Of a DNA stretch of 64,000 bases, positions 45,536 through 55,216 are shown piece by piece (the stretch's first letter is position 1; every line of letters begins with the position of its first letter). Both the position numbers and the translations under genes were made by a program. The notes under the pieces were generated by a model. It had not been told where the DNA came from. It made no database searches and was given only the letters and a program-made list of their open reading frames with translations. Source of the DNA: Gloeophyllum trabeum ATCC 11539 (lineage: Eukaryota > Basidiomycota > Agaricomycetes > Gloeophyllales > Gloeophyllaceae); assembly GCF_000344685.1 (NCBI RefSeq), contig NW_006920410.1, forward strand, positions 2,006,608 through 2,070,607, in the 5' to 3' direction.

Positions 45536-47359
45536 TCAATCAAAGTGCTCGAATTTAACAGGAACGATTCCTATCTCCTTCAGAACAACCGCCATCCTCT
45601 TCGGATCATCCTGTACGATCTTCTTCCCGTCAGGCCGTACAACCTCCCGCCGATCCTCCACCACTGTCACCACCTTACCGCTGCGTCCAAACCGTCCAGT
45701 CCGACCAGCAACATGCAGGTAGGTATCGACTCTGCGCCCTTCGGGAACACCGAGCACGAAGACGTGAGATAGTTCGGGCAGGTCTAAGCCCCTAGTAGAA
45801 GCCCAGGTTGAGACCAAAAGAACGGGGTTGTCCACAGGAGCGCCCGGGCTGTTATTCAACAATTGCTTGCGCCCCTGATCCTCCGCGAAAAGATCCAGCC
45901 CCTGGGCATTCACGCCGAGCTGCTGTAACTCGAAGACTGCCCGTTTCACTGACCCTACAGCCGGCAAGACCAGCAATGCCAACCGGGGCACGTCGAGTGC
46001 GAACGCAGCAGCCACAGCTTCCAGTAAGGCGGGATCAAAGGGGGAAGGCGTAGATGTGAACTCTGCGAAACAGATATGGTTAGCTCTCTCAAAGTCCTGC
46101 ATAATTATAGCACACTCACTCTTCCTAAGTTCGCTATCCAGCTTAGGTTGGAAAATCTCATCCGCGTCGTCGTCGCTTATTGGAAAGGCTTCCTCGGAGG
46201 ATTCGGGGCCACTTCGGACGTCATCTGGTGATTCCGCCTGAGCTTCCACGGCGCCTTCGATATTCTTGATCCGGCCCTCCTGAGATACCACTAGGACGCA
46301 GTGAGACAGTGATGGGGAGTGTCCATTATCGTCACTGCCAGAGCCAGTATCTGCCGTAGACGATCCCGTCACCTTTATTACCTCGCCTTGGAACCAGCCA
46401 CTCTGCAGGACTTCGTTCTGGTACGAGACTCGGAATGTCGCACTCGTCATTACGAGTTGTGGACTGCGTCCGGCCGTGCAACCACTAGACGATTCCACAG
46501 ACCCGCGCCTGCGGTCATAAATGAAGTTGAGCAGTTCGCGCGTAGGCCCGGGGTGCTTCCGGATATTCTTCAGAACCTTATCCCGTTTGTAAGTTGACGC
46601 ATTTCTGGGTACCGCGTCGATCAGGTAGTCAACTTCGTCTACCACAACCGTTGATAACGAGTCCAGTTGCAGGGCTGCCCTGTCTTCGTTGAAGACTTCT
46701 TGAACAGCCTGAGGCGTTCCTACAAGAACGTGAGGCGGACTTCCGTGTAACTGCGAGATCTGATCTTTGACAGGCACTGCCGCGCCGCGAACGAGCATTT
46801 GGACAACACTGGGGAGATGAGGACGCTTTGGGGACTTCTTCACAATACTCTCAATCCAGTGGTACAGTTGGTATGCTAGATCGCGGTGGGGGACAAGTAC
46901 TAGGGAGGTGATCGCGGCAGGTGTGGTCTTATCCCGGAATACGCCTTCACTCTTGACTGCAGGGACGCGGGGTTTGCTCAGCAAGGCCAGCATGAGCCCA
47001 AATGACCTTGTTATAATATTAAGCCGAATCCAGAAACAGCGAGTAAAGATCACATACTTTCCCGTACCGGTATCATCCTTTAAGAGAACATCTTTTCCAC
47101 TCAGGATTGCAGGTACAAATTCACTTTGGATTTGGGTAGGATTCCGAACCTTCGGAAACGCAGCCTGCAATGCTTTCACAATAATGGGATGGACACCAAT
47201 GTCTTCGAATGTCAAGTCCCGCCTTGCATGTCCGGAGTTACCGTAGGTCCTGATGGGAGCCCACTGGTGGGGCAACGTCCTACAATATTGCACTCCAGAG
47301 ACTCGTAGAAGCTGAGATACTTGACGAACGATCGTGCGTGAGGAGAGTTGCATACCCAC
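45536..47359 (-). CDS. DEAD-box-like RNA helicase, probably mitochondrial (Mrh4-like)
   Basis: Starts MGMQLSSRTIVRQVSQLLRV, basic and hydroxylated like a mitochondrial presequence. The Q-motif region is LTFEDIGVHPIIVKALQAAF with NPTQIQSEFVPAIL. Motif I is DDTGTGK (followed by an intron near 46,990-47,060), motif Ia is VLVPHRDLAYQLY, and motif Ib is HVLVGTPQAV. Motif II reads VVDEVDYLID, i.e. DEVD in place of DEAD. Motif III is VMTSATF. The C-terminal RecA domain has LLVSTWASTRGLDLPELSHV and motif VI HVAGRTGRFGRSG, ending VPVKFEHFD. The overall plan fits mitochondrial Mrh4-type helicases that assist large-subunit rRNA assembly, but assignment to that protein is inference. A 205-bp MITE starts about 140 bp upstream of the ATG. 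Confidence 0.85.
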   Translation of the reverse strand: MGMQLSSRTIVRQVSQLLRVSGVQYCRTLPHQWAPIRTYGNSGHARRDLTFEDIGVHPIIVKALQAAFPKVRNPTQIQSEFVPAILSGKDVLLKDDTGTGKYVIFTRCFWIRLNIITRSFGLMLALLSKPRVPAVKSEGVFRDKTTPAAITSLVLVPHRDLAYQLYHWIESIVKKSPKRPHLPSVVQMLVRGAAVPVKDQISQLHGSPPHVLVGTPQAVQEVFNEDRAALQLDSLSTVVVDEVDYLIDAVPRNASTYKRDKVLKNIRKHPGPTRELLNFIYDRRRGSVESSSGCTAGRSPQLVMTSATFRVSYQNEVLQSGWFQGEVIKVTGSSTADTGSGSDDNGHSPSLSHCVLVVSQEGRIKNIEGAVEAQAESPDDVRSGPESSEEAFPISDDDADEIFQPKLDSELRKSECAIIMQDFERANHICFAEFTSTPSPFDPALLEAVAAAFALDVPRLALLVLPAVGSVKRAVFELQQLGVNAQGLDLFAEDQGRKQLLNNSPGAPVDNPVLLVSTWASTRGLDLPELSHVFVLGVPEGRRVDTYLHVAGRTGRFGRSGKVVTVVEDRREVVRPDGKKIVQDDPKRMAVVLKEIGIVPVKFEHFD

Positions 47360-47498
47360 GTGGGCGACGTGGTGAGCTTCCTTTCAGGCGTACGCGTCCG
47401 GACGAAATCAAGCAGATAAGGCGGTAGGGCCGTGCGAGCACGGCAGAGCCCGCTACCGTATCCCTCCCTCAGGTTTCGAGAATACAAGTTACATATGA

Positions 47499-47703
47499 CA
47501 GCCGTTTGCAGTTCGATGGGCCCATTTCTCGAAAATCATTTACAGTCGGACCATGTTGGAGAAGGAAATTCAAGTCCCCAAGACCCCAATATCAGACCAC
47601 TTGGACTTCGTTTAATTTCTGGGACATCCGTGGCACCATGTCCGACACACTCCGACTATATGTGACTTTCTGACGTGACGGCCTATCGATCTGCAAACGG
47701 CTG
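47499..47703 (+). mobile_element. 205-bp MITE, copy 2
   Basis: Same length and orientation as the copy at 29,829 and clearly alignable over the whole element, with inverted ends CAGCCGTTTGCAG and CTGCAAACGGCTG. It lies upstream of the minus-strand helicase gene, so its orientation to the gene is opposite to that of copy 1 to RPE1. Confidence 0.8.
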
Positions 47704-48380
47704 GAAAAACAACTGACATCGGAGTATTCTGATTTCACCTTGAGACCGCAAGGTCCAAGGCCCCAAGCAAGGTCAGTTCTGTCTGACAATCATCCGCCAC
47801 CTGGGCTATAAAGGGGAAGAGAAATGACACGTGGCGTAACTATCGGGGTCCTTTAGGGACCCCACCTTTGATTGGTCCAAGGCCCTGTCCCGCTCTTGCC
47901 GTTCACCATATACGGTTAAGCGCCAAATAGTGTCAAATAAATCGCGTAGATCTTGAAACGATCGCAGGAAACCTGCGAACGGCCGGGGGGTCCAAGACCC
48001 ACTACTTACCTACGGTAGCGGGAAAAAGGACGAAAATTTCCGGCACAGCATAAAGTTTGCGAATCAAATCAGAAATCATGACATGTCGTTAGAATGTTGG
48101 ATATACAATGGGGAGGTTGGTAATGTATCTAAGAAACAATGAGTTTTAGAAATGTGGCCGTAAGTAGTTATGCTGATCAGTAGGGTAGAGGTGTGGCTGA
48201 GGATGAAAGGGCGAAGCCAAGGAAGGTTCGGGGGATGACGAGGACACCCACCAGTGGGCACCCGCCAAGGCGCATAATCAGCGACGCACGACATGCTACC
48301 CCAACTTACGATCAGCACAATCATTGCTCTGAGGCACCGTTGCCTTCCTCGGAACCGCGACCATCCATCCTCGCGAGTTC
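47704..48380. other. Intergenic with TATA-like box and palindrome
   Basis: No gene recognised. A TATA-like motif (GGGCTATAAAGGGG) at about 47,802-47,815 is followed by a perfect hairpin (GGGGTCC-loop-GGACCCC) near 47,848-47,866. No plus-strand gene starts nearby, so this may be remnant promoter or solo-LTR sequence. Confidence 0.4.
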
Positions 48381-51002
48381 CTATTCTTCGCCGTCCCGGA
48401 TGGGTTCGTATGAAGCTCGGTGGTCTGACTGACCAATGAGACGGCTGACCCATCCTCGTCGTCCAGGGGATCTCTTCCGTGGAGGACTGATTGACTGGTG
48501 GTTCGTTGGCAAGGTATTGTTCACGAGGGAAGCGCGCTCCGACTCATTGTCCAGCGCCTCTTCCAACTCCTCTAAAGGGAGTATTAGCGAGCAAGCATAG
48601 GGTAGTTTCTTGACAATCAATACCTTCGCCGAAGACTGCATCCATTTCCTCCAGCGGCACACCCATGGTCTCAGGGTACACTGGCTCAAGTTGAGCTTAA
48701 TCCTTTAGTCAAACGAGAAGGCCACTCACGGAAATATACTACAGTGAAAAGTCAGATGCTTGTGAGCGATTTGGGGGAAGAGGCAGGCTTACCGACAACG
48801 AAGCTGCATGCACAGAATGAACCGTGCATGGGATACAGTCGCCACGCAATGAGCTCTTGAAGGATGGGTGTTGCCTCTCCGACAATGAAGTTGAAAGCCC
48901 AGTTCGTTGCGGTAGATATAGAGACACCCTTAGCTCGCACAGTTAAAGGCATGATCTAGGGTTGGGTCAGTCTTCCGTAGAGAAAATAATCGCTTTCGAA
49001 TATACCTCGGGAGGGTACAACCACGGCAAGGGACCCCAGCTGTTACGAGAAGAGCATCGTCAGAGCATCATCTTCAGCAGGCGAGAACACCAACTAACCT
49101 GTAGCCGAAGGCAGCATTGTAGATGATAACGCAGATGACAACTGCGCGAGGCGTTTCCGGCACATCAATGTACATCCACCAGCCAGTAGCAACCAGCGCT
49201 AGGCCAGTCTACATCGTTAGGTGAGCGCTCACTCTCGTGCTGTTAACAGACGCCCCGTAAGATACTCACGAGCACAGCGCCGGAAAGTAGGATAGGTCGC
49301 CTTCCCCACCGATCTACCAACCACCACCTGCGAAAGCGTGAGCGTGCTATGACATGCGTAGTAAATCTGAAAGTTACGAACGTAGGAATTGTGCTGGCAA
49401 TGTAGAATATCGAATTGATTCCTGTCATTAAAATAGCATCCCGTCCCAACCAGCCCGCCTCTGAAAATACAGGTTAATTATGAGACAGCGAAGATAGATA
49501 TCACGAATACCTTCGAAGACTCTCGCTGCAAGGCGGAGACGTTAATTAGATGCGGTCGCCTACCAGCAGAAGTGACAAACTTACGAGCGTAGTATGAGAT
49601 AACTTTATGTGTTCGTGAGTAAGGTGAGAGCATAAAGCGGTAATGATGGAGACCATACCATTTATTCCATTCTGTACAGGTCGCTTAGCCAGTTGACAGA
49701 TATGAGGAAACGAGTACGAACCAGTTGTGCAAATGCTTGAGAAGACATCGCAAGCAAGACACGGCGCTTGTATTTCCTCCACATTGTGGCATAAGAACGG
49801 CCTTCGCCGGATTCACGCTGAGTAAAAAACTCCGGTGAATAAGGATAGGCATGAGTGGAGGATATTGCACACCTCAGCTATGACTCTATCCTTGATTTCT
49901 TGATATTCAGCTTTAGCTATGACATCTTCAGGATCTCCGCCGTGCAGGTCTGCCAAAACCCGCATGCCTTCCGCGTCGCGGTCGACATCGATGAGCCACC
50001 TGACGCAATGTATGTCTTAATAGCCGAAACATTTGAAAAACATTTGACCACTCACCTGGGGCTCTCAGGCATCAGGAGGGATCCTGCTGCCAGTATAGCA
50101 CCGATTACGCATTGAAGGAAAAGAGGTGTGCGCCATGCGAGGTCGGAGTCGATAAAGGAGCAGAAATAATCAATCCACTGGGTACCCGTCAACTCGTTGA
50201 TACGATATGCCCATGCGTTGGGTAACTTACAACCGACGACGCATAGCCGAAGATATTTCCGGTAAACTCCATGCAAGCGAGGGCCCCTCTCTAGTCCCAG
50301 ACAAAGCATAAGTATACTTCTTGGACGCGCCATGATTCGGACTTGCATGATTCGGAGGAGATATCTCACTCTGATAGATGGGCACAATGGTCCTGAGGTG
50401 CATTTTCAGCCGAGCGAACATGAGCCTGCAACGGCAGCCTGATAACTCACGAGAGTAGACCCACGCCAAACCCACTTATGATTCGTCCCAGGACCATGGT
50501 TTTGAAGCCAAGGGTGAATGTCTGTACAGCTCCACCCACTGTAAACACGAGTGCACCGATGAATAACGTGCCCCTGCGACCGATGATATCCCCGACCCTG
50601 CCAGCGGCAAGCGAAGTGACTTAAATAAGTGAGATATCAGGACTGTCCATCGTAATCAAGCAAATATTGGTCGTACTGAATGCACCAATCTCAAGGACTG
50701 CAACCATGGTCCCTAGCGAAAGGGCGTCCGGGGAATTGAAGAACTGACGGAAATGGGGTCCGGTGATAACCCCAGACATTACACTGGCGAGGACATATGC
50801 ATTTACATGTCTTGCGCGACATAACAGACACATACCCTTGATCATATCCAAACTTTACATGGCAGCATGAGCAACAGAACGCTAAATAACGACCAGAGAT
50901 CCGTACCAAGAACACACCCAAGCTAGCAAATACGGAGATAGCATACAGCAACGGCTGTCCTACGAGCCTGTGTCGACTTCCGGGCGCAGCTGCCTCCACC
51001 AT
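48381..51002 (-). CDS. MFS sugar (hexose-type) transporter
   Basis: Starts MVEAAAPGSRHRLVG. Helix 1 runs YAISVFASLGVFL, then a 17-nt exon (50,836-50,852) supplies FGYDQG, joined to VMSGVITGPHFRQFF. Then come LAAGRVGDIIGRRG (the GRxGRR-type loop), IVPIYQSEISPPNH joined to RGALACMEFTGNIFG by a GC-AG intron, and PESPRWL. Later the family motif QLNGINVISYYAPRVFEEAG, then WWLVDRWGRRPILLSGA, GYSWGPLPWLYPPEIMPLTV, RAKGVSISTATNWAFNF and FLYPETMGVPLEEMDAVFGE. The cytosolic tail ends SYEPIRDGEE. It is a 12-helix proton/sugar symporter or facilitator at the plasma membrane. It is split into more than ten exons. The sugar is not predictable. Confidence 0.9.
50291..50346 (-). other. GC-AG intron of the sugar transporter
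   Basis: 56 nt, donor GCAAGT, acceptor CTAG. It splits SPPNH from RGALACME. The exon end CCGAATCATG is repeated inside the intron start, 15 bases away. Confidence 0.75.
50836..50852 (-). other. 17-nt micro-exon of the sugar transporter (FGYDQG)
   Basis: Flanked by AG and GT. Its inclusion restores the conserved first-helix motif FGYDQG/VMSG. Confidence 0.85.
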
Positions 51003-51173
51003 ACTGCATTGATGATGAACGGCGGATAGGAAGGAAACAGAGGGACAGAAACGACGGTCAAGTATCAGCTGTAAGCGTGTTTATGGAGGCGTTGGTCCGA
51101 GGAACCCTCGACGTCGGGTGGCAGAGCCTGCACGTGCCAGTCTGCCGGGTCTTCCTCTACCGTCATATCGCTC
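51003..51173. promoter_or_regulatory. Divergent promoter region of sugar transporter and Mim2
   Basis: 171 bp between the two outward-pointing start codons at 51,002 and 51,174. No specific site assigned. Confidence 0.4.
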
Positions 51174-51502
51174 ATGCCCGCCTCCGTTGCGTCTCTCGAC
51201 ACGTCCTCCGTCGCGTCAGATGACTCGTACGACTCTGACGAAGAGTACCGACTAGCGGTTGAACAAGAGTTCCAGGAGAGCCTGCAGCAGTTGCAGCTCG
51301 TCCTCTCAGTGGTCCTGCTGCCGTACCTCGGAAAGTGGTTGGGCAGACGGTGGAGTCATTGGGGTGAATATTCAAGCACTATCGCTCGTCTACCTTCTAA
51401 CCACGGACCTTGCGCTCATCAGCGTATGCTCGTTATGTGCGGCTGGGACTGGGCAAAGCGTTCTTCTTCGGCGAAAGACATCTGTCAACTATCTATGCAT
51501 AG
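51174..51502 (+). CDS. MIM2: Mitochondrial outer-membrane import protein Mim2
   Basis: Two exons (51,174-51,363 and 51,423-51,502) give 89 residues. The N-terminus is acidic and Ser-rich (SSVASDDSYDSDEEYRLAV). One membrane segment follows (LQLVLSVVLLPYLGKWLGR), continuing RWSHWAYARYVRLGLGKAFF after the intron, then FGERHLSTIYA. The pattern of acidic cytosolic tail, single helix and Arg/Trp-rich post-helix stretch matches fungal Mim2, which works with Mim1 to insert helical proteins into the outer membrane. The gene is too small to stand out by length; its splice and family resemblance carry the call. Confidence 0.82.
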
Positions 51503-51525
51503 CGCGGATCTCGAACCCGTACAAA

Positions 51526-53802
51526 TCAAGCAGGTCTGCGTCTACCACCCTTCTGAACCTTTGTGGGCCTCGCGTAAACCTTATGTATAAGATTTAGCAA
51601 TCCACCAGAAGGTGTGAATCCGGTTCGCCTGATCTCGTTCACCATCTCCTGCGCAACATCCCAGTCGCCTCTCCGGACCAGCCCCTGCAGGATGATATAC
51701 CATGTATCGTAGTCCTTGTGGATCTTTCGCTCCCCCATCTCGTTGTAGTAGCTGAGGGCTTGACGAAGACCCTCCGGCCCCGGGTTTCGCAGACAAGCCT
51801 TCAGGAGGATGTGGTATGTCACGCGGTTTGGCTGCATCTTGCGTCGCTGCATACTTTCCATGATATACACCCTGCATTCCTCGCGCACTGCAGGATCCAA
51901 CCATTCGTCGCGGTACATGCCACTCAGGATACTTGTGTAAGTGACCTGATTCGGGCGCACTTCCGGCTCCTGCTGTTCCATCCATCGCAATAAGTCGAAC
52001 GCTGCCTTCAAAGTGGCTTCGTCTCGCTCTCGGACAGCATGATCGATGATAGATGTGTATGTTGCGACGTTTGGCTCTATGTTCTGCACACGCATAATGT
52101 TGGTAACCATCTGAGGTCCGTCTTTCCTGCCCGCCTTGAACAATGCAAAAAGCACCGTCGACCAAGTGAAAACATCACCGACAAGTCCCGCATCCGTCAA
52201 GGCTTTTAACCAGTCCGCGAAGGATTTCATGTCGCCTTTACGGGCATGGAACCGCAAAAATGTATTATATGAGACGATGTCGGGTGTCGGTCCTGTTTCT
52301 TTCATCCTCTCGTAAAGTGAGCGGGCCTCTTCTTCTTTGAAATTGAGGAGCAGTCCGTGGAGGGCGGTATTGTATACGGCGAGGATCTGCGAGGTCTCAG
52401 CGTCTTTCGCCTGACCCGACTTCTCAAACTCCCGGAAGCGGCCCATTGCTTGGTCTGGCTTCCGCATATGAAAAAGTGTCGATATGAATGCCCGGTAGGC
52501 CATGGGATCAGGTTTAATTTTCGCGGCTTTCATGGATTCCCAGGTCACCAGAGTCTCGTCGAGAGCTCGAATGGCTCCGTAGCCATCTAACAGTGCTGTC
52601 CACATCTCCACGCCGGGCTTGATACCAAGTTCGACCATGTCATTCCATAACTTTTCTGCGAGCTCCGGCTTCCGACATTTTAGGAAGGCCAGGATGAACG
52701 AAGTCCACCCGACCGTGGGCATCAGGACTGGTCTCTCGGAACTCACAGATTCGGGAGTGGCTGCCAACCAAGGATATGGTCCAGAGAAACCAGCGTGGAT
52801 AGAACTGTAGAGTCTCTCCAACGAGTTTGTCGCTTGGTCGTTCATGAGATTAGATATTTGCTTCGATAACGTTGCCGGTAGAGATACGAGCCTAGCCGTG
52901 TCCAGTACACGTATGTATTGCGAGACCTTCCGCTGTAAGGCCTCATCATGCGAGAGCCTCTTCATGAAGAGCGTCACAGTGAGCGGTTTCATCCTGATGC
53001 CTAACTGCAAGGACAAGTGAAGGGCATCGTGGAACGAATCCTGCATGGCGTGAGCAGTTATGGCGTAAATCAATAACTGCGCTCGGCCTGGGCTATAGGA
53101 AGATTGGCCTCCAGTGGCAGGTTCAATCAGCTCTCGGAAGTCTTCTGCCTCCTCATCTTCGTCGACCTGTGGTCCCTTTAAGTCGTGGGTACCATCCCAT
53201 AGCTCTGCGTATCTCCGCCAGAGATTCAGTATGGCCTCAGGCTCCTGTCGTTTGACGTGAATGTCCATGCATGCTTGCAGGGCTGTGGTTGCACCCCCGC
53301 AAGCAGTTACGAGGGCAATAGTCTCGACTGCTCGCAGGTGTGCGTCGTTGTGCTTCCCGGTTTCGAGGGAAGGCAGAAGAACTTCTGTCAGCCTGGAGTA
53401 GGCATCGAGTTGGGCGGGGCTGAGGAATTGCAACAGGCGTCTCTTCTCTAGACCCGACCAGTGCTGCCATGCTTTGTCGAGATTACCCTCCTTCAAGGCA
53501 CTCTGTAAGTAAGCGGTTGACTTATTGAAGTACTCCACGTCTGAGTCGGAGGGGACCGATGCAGAAGGTGACCCGAGGTTACTGATTTGTGCGCGTATTT
53601 GCTGGAGGCGTGCAGGATCACGGGAGGCAGACGAAGGCGCGGGTGGGACGACCTCTTCACGAGTAAAGGCTAGGGGTCGACCAGCCGCACTGGCATTGCG
53701 AGAACGTACGAGAGTTGGAGCCAGAAAGTCGAAGAGAACGACGCGAGTCCTTTTACTGGCATGGCGCAGGAGCATTGGGGACCGGTGAGTATTTCTGCTC
53801 AA
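51526..53802 (-). CDS. Pentatricopeptide-repeat (PPR) protein, mitochondrial
   Basis: Single long frame of 758 residues, the only large intronless gene in the window. Starts MSRNTHRSPMLLRHASKRTR, an Arg-rich presequence. Repeats in the second half follow the 35-residue PPR pattern: VEMWTALLDGYGAIRALDET, PDPMAYRAFISTLFHMRKPD, TPDIVSYNTFLRFHARKGDM, GDVFTWSTVLFALFKAGRKD, EPNVATYTSIIDHAVRERDE, RPNQVTYTSILSGMYRDEWL, QPNRVTYHILLKACLRNPGP. Such proteins bind organellar RNA and act in mRNA stability or translation. The exact target is unknown. It ends in a basic tail (QKGGRRRPA). Its stop is 23 bp from that of Mim2 on the other strand, so the two 3' UTRs must overlap. Confidence 0.92.
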   Translation of the reverse strand: MSRNTHRSPMLLRHASKRTRVVLFDFLAPTLVRSRNASAAGRPLAFTREEVVPPAPSSASRDPARLQQIRAQISNLGSPSASVPSDSDVEYFNKSTAYLQSALKEGNLDKAWQHWSGLEKRRLLQFLSPAQLDAYSRLTEVLLPSLETGKHNDAHLRAVETIALVTACGGATTALQACMDIHVKRQEPEAILNLWRRYAELWDGTHDLKGPQVDEDEEAEDFRELIEPATGGQSSYSPGRAQLLIYAITAHAMQDSFHDALHLSLQLGIRMKPLTVTLFMKRLSHDEALQRKVSQYIRVLDTARLVSLPATLSKQISNLMNDQATNSLERLYSSIHAGFSGPYPWLAATPESVSSERPVLMPTVGWTSFILAFLKCRKPELAEKLWNDMVELGIKPGVEMWTALLDGYGAIRALDETLVTWESMKAAKIKPDPMAYRAFISTLFHMRKPDQAMGRFREFEKSGQAKDAETSQILAVYNTALHGLLLNFKEEEARSLYERMKETGPTPDIVSYNTFLRFHARKGDMKSFADWLKALTDAGLVGDVFTWSTVLFALFKAGRKDGPQMVTNIMRVQNIEPNVATYTSIIDHAVRERDEATLKAAFDLLRWMEQQEPEVRPNQVTYTSILSGMYRDEWLDPAVREECRVYIMESMQRRKMQPNRVTYHILLKACLRNPGPEGLRQALSYYNEMGERKIHKDYDTWYIILQGLVRRGDWDVAQEMVNEIRRTGFTPSGGLLNLIHKVYARPTKVQKGGRRRPA

Positions 53803-53980
53803 AACGGTATAATAGGTTAGCGGCCCGGCTGTTTCCGGTCAAGGAGCACCATATATCAGAACTGAGATGCATACATTTCTGAGTGGGGGTGCTATCACAT
53901 CGCTGAATCCTTCTACTATAAGTTGTATAGAAATACAGGGAGAAGATGAATCCGCGGGTATAGCAGTTTTGAGAAGCAGA

Positions 53981-55216
53981 TCACAATGTCCTGGAAGTAG
54001 GACGAGAAGAGAGACGATGCTCGACAGCAGGGACAGCTTGCTCGCTGTCATCCTGACTCCGCTTCCACTTTTCCATGTTATCGACGCCATAGGCGTCCCG
54101 TCCGACCTTCAATGGATCCAAGAAATAGGTCGTGTTCCCTGATCCTTGGGCTATCGCCTTCAGCTGTTCCAGTCTTCGTAGCTCGACCAGCACTTCGAGA
54201 GCTTTCGACCTGTCTTGTAAGGTTGCCGCCTTATTTTCGCCAGCGAGCGCTGATGCTACGATGCTCATTGGCTGAGCTAAGGCCTGTCCTTGATTTACGG
54301 ATGCTGCCATGGATCTGTGACCGTTTCTGACCTTCGGCTTTGTTTAGCTGCGCTTGCAAAGCTGCAGGTTGCTCAGTAATGAACACGAAAGACATGGCGT
54401 TAGAGACACCAGTACCTCCTTCTGATTCCAGTATCGTCCTTTGTTTATGCCCTTCGGCGACATTGACAAGCGCCTGGGTGTCCAGAAGTTGTTTACGACG
54501 CTCCCGTTCTGCAGCCATTTGAAGTTCCAGCTGTACCTCGGTTCAATGGCTTGAATGTTTGGATCTCGAACCGTGTACATTCGACGCCCCACTTCTCAAT
54601 ACTGCTTCCGATTGTTTCGTGTAACTTCTTATTCGTCTTGTTCCTGTCACTTATCACATTGTCATACTGCAGATTTGTGTATCCAGCCAGAATCATTTCC
54701 GTAAGGATCGTACACGTACAGAGAAGTGGCCGAGGATGGAACGGATCGCCGAGGTGCCAATATTTCTTACATTGTCCTTGAAATTGTTGACAGAGAAGCA
54801 TGCATGATACGAGTCGTTAACGCGATAAAACAACGACCCAGAGACCAGGACGGGCACATTGTCACTAGTAAACCCTCCTAGATCATAAAAGAATGCGCCG
54901 AACCGAAGTCTCTCGCATATCAACATCCTAGGGATAGATACGTGAGAGGTGTGGACCCGAGGCAATAGCTGACTATTCGTGCCTGGATAATATGAAAGAC
55001 CGGAATGTTGAGATGTAATCCTGGCTCTAGCTTTGTCGGATTCTGCCCCAGAGACAGCCTCCAGGCTTCGTGCCCTTGCTCTATGACAGTCAAGAAATTC
55101 CGTCGAGCGGCTGGAGAGACATTAATACGCCCTCCATTCAAGAGTGCAAGAGACGATCTCGGTACGCAGACAGACACGCCAGCAGACCTAGACGCAACGG
55201 TGGAGAGGAAGGCCAT
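53981..55216 (-). pseudogene. Stomatin-like (SPFH/band 7) gene with frame breaks
   Basis: The protein is plainly a mitochondrial-type stomatin. It starts at MAFLSTVASRSAGVSV (55,216), reads RNFLTVIEQGHEAWRLSLGQ and GLHLNIPVFHII, then VDMRETSV, GGFTSDNVPVLVSGSLFYRV, NVRNIGTSAIRSILGHFS, YDNVISDRNKTNKKLHETIG, SSIEKWGVECTRFEIQTFKP, LELQMAAERERRKQLLDTQA, VNVAEGHKQRTILESEG and ASVNQGQALAQPMSIVASAL, and ends in the fungal tail ELRRLEQLKAIAQGSGNTTY. These pieces do not lie in frames that ordinary introns can join: breaks occur near 54,878-54,901, 54,533-54,545 and 54,304-54,331. Either the gene has decayed by small deletions, or it uses abnormally short introns, or the assembly has errors. The conserved protein core between breaks argues for recent loss. 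Confidence 0.6.

Noticed and set aside
51581..52165. 194-aa minus-strand frame inside the PPR gene
   Set aside because: Alternative frame of the same strand within a long conserved PPR reading frame.
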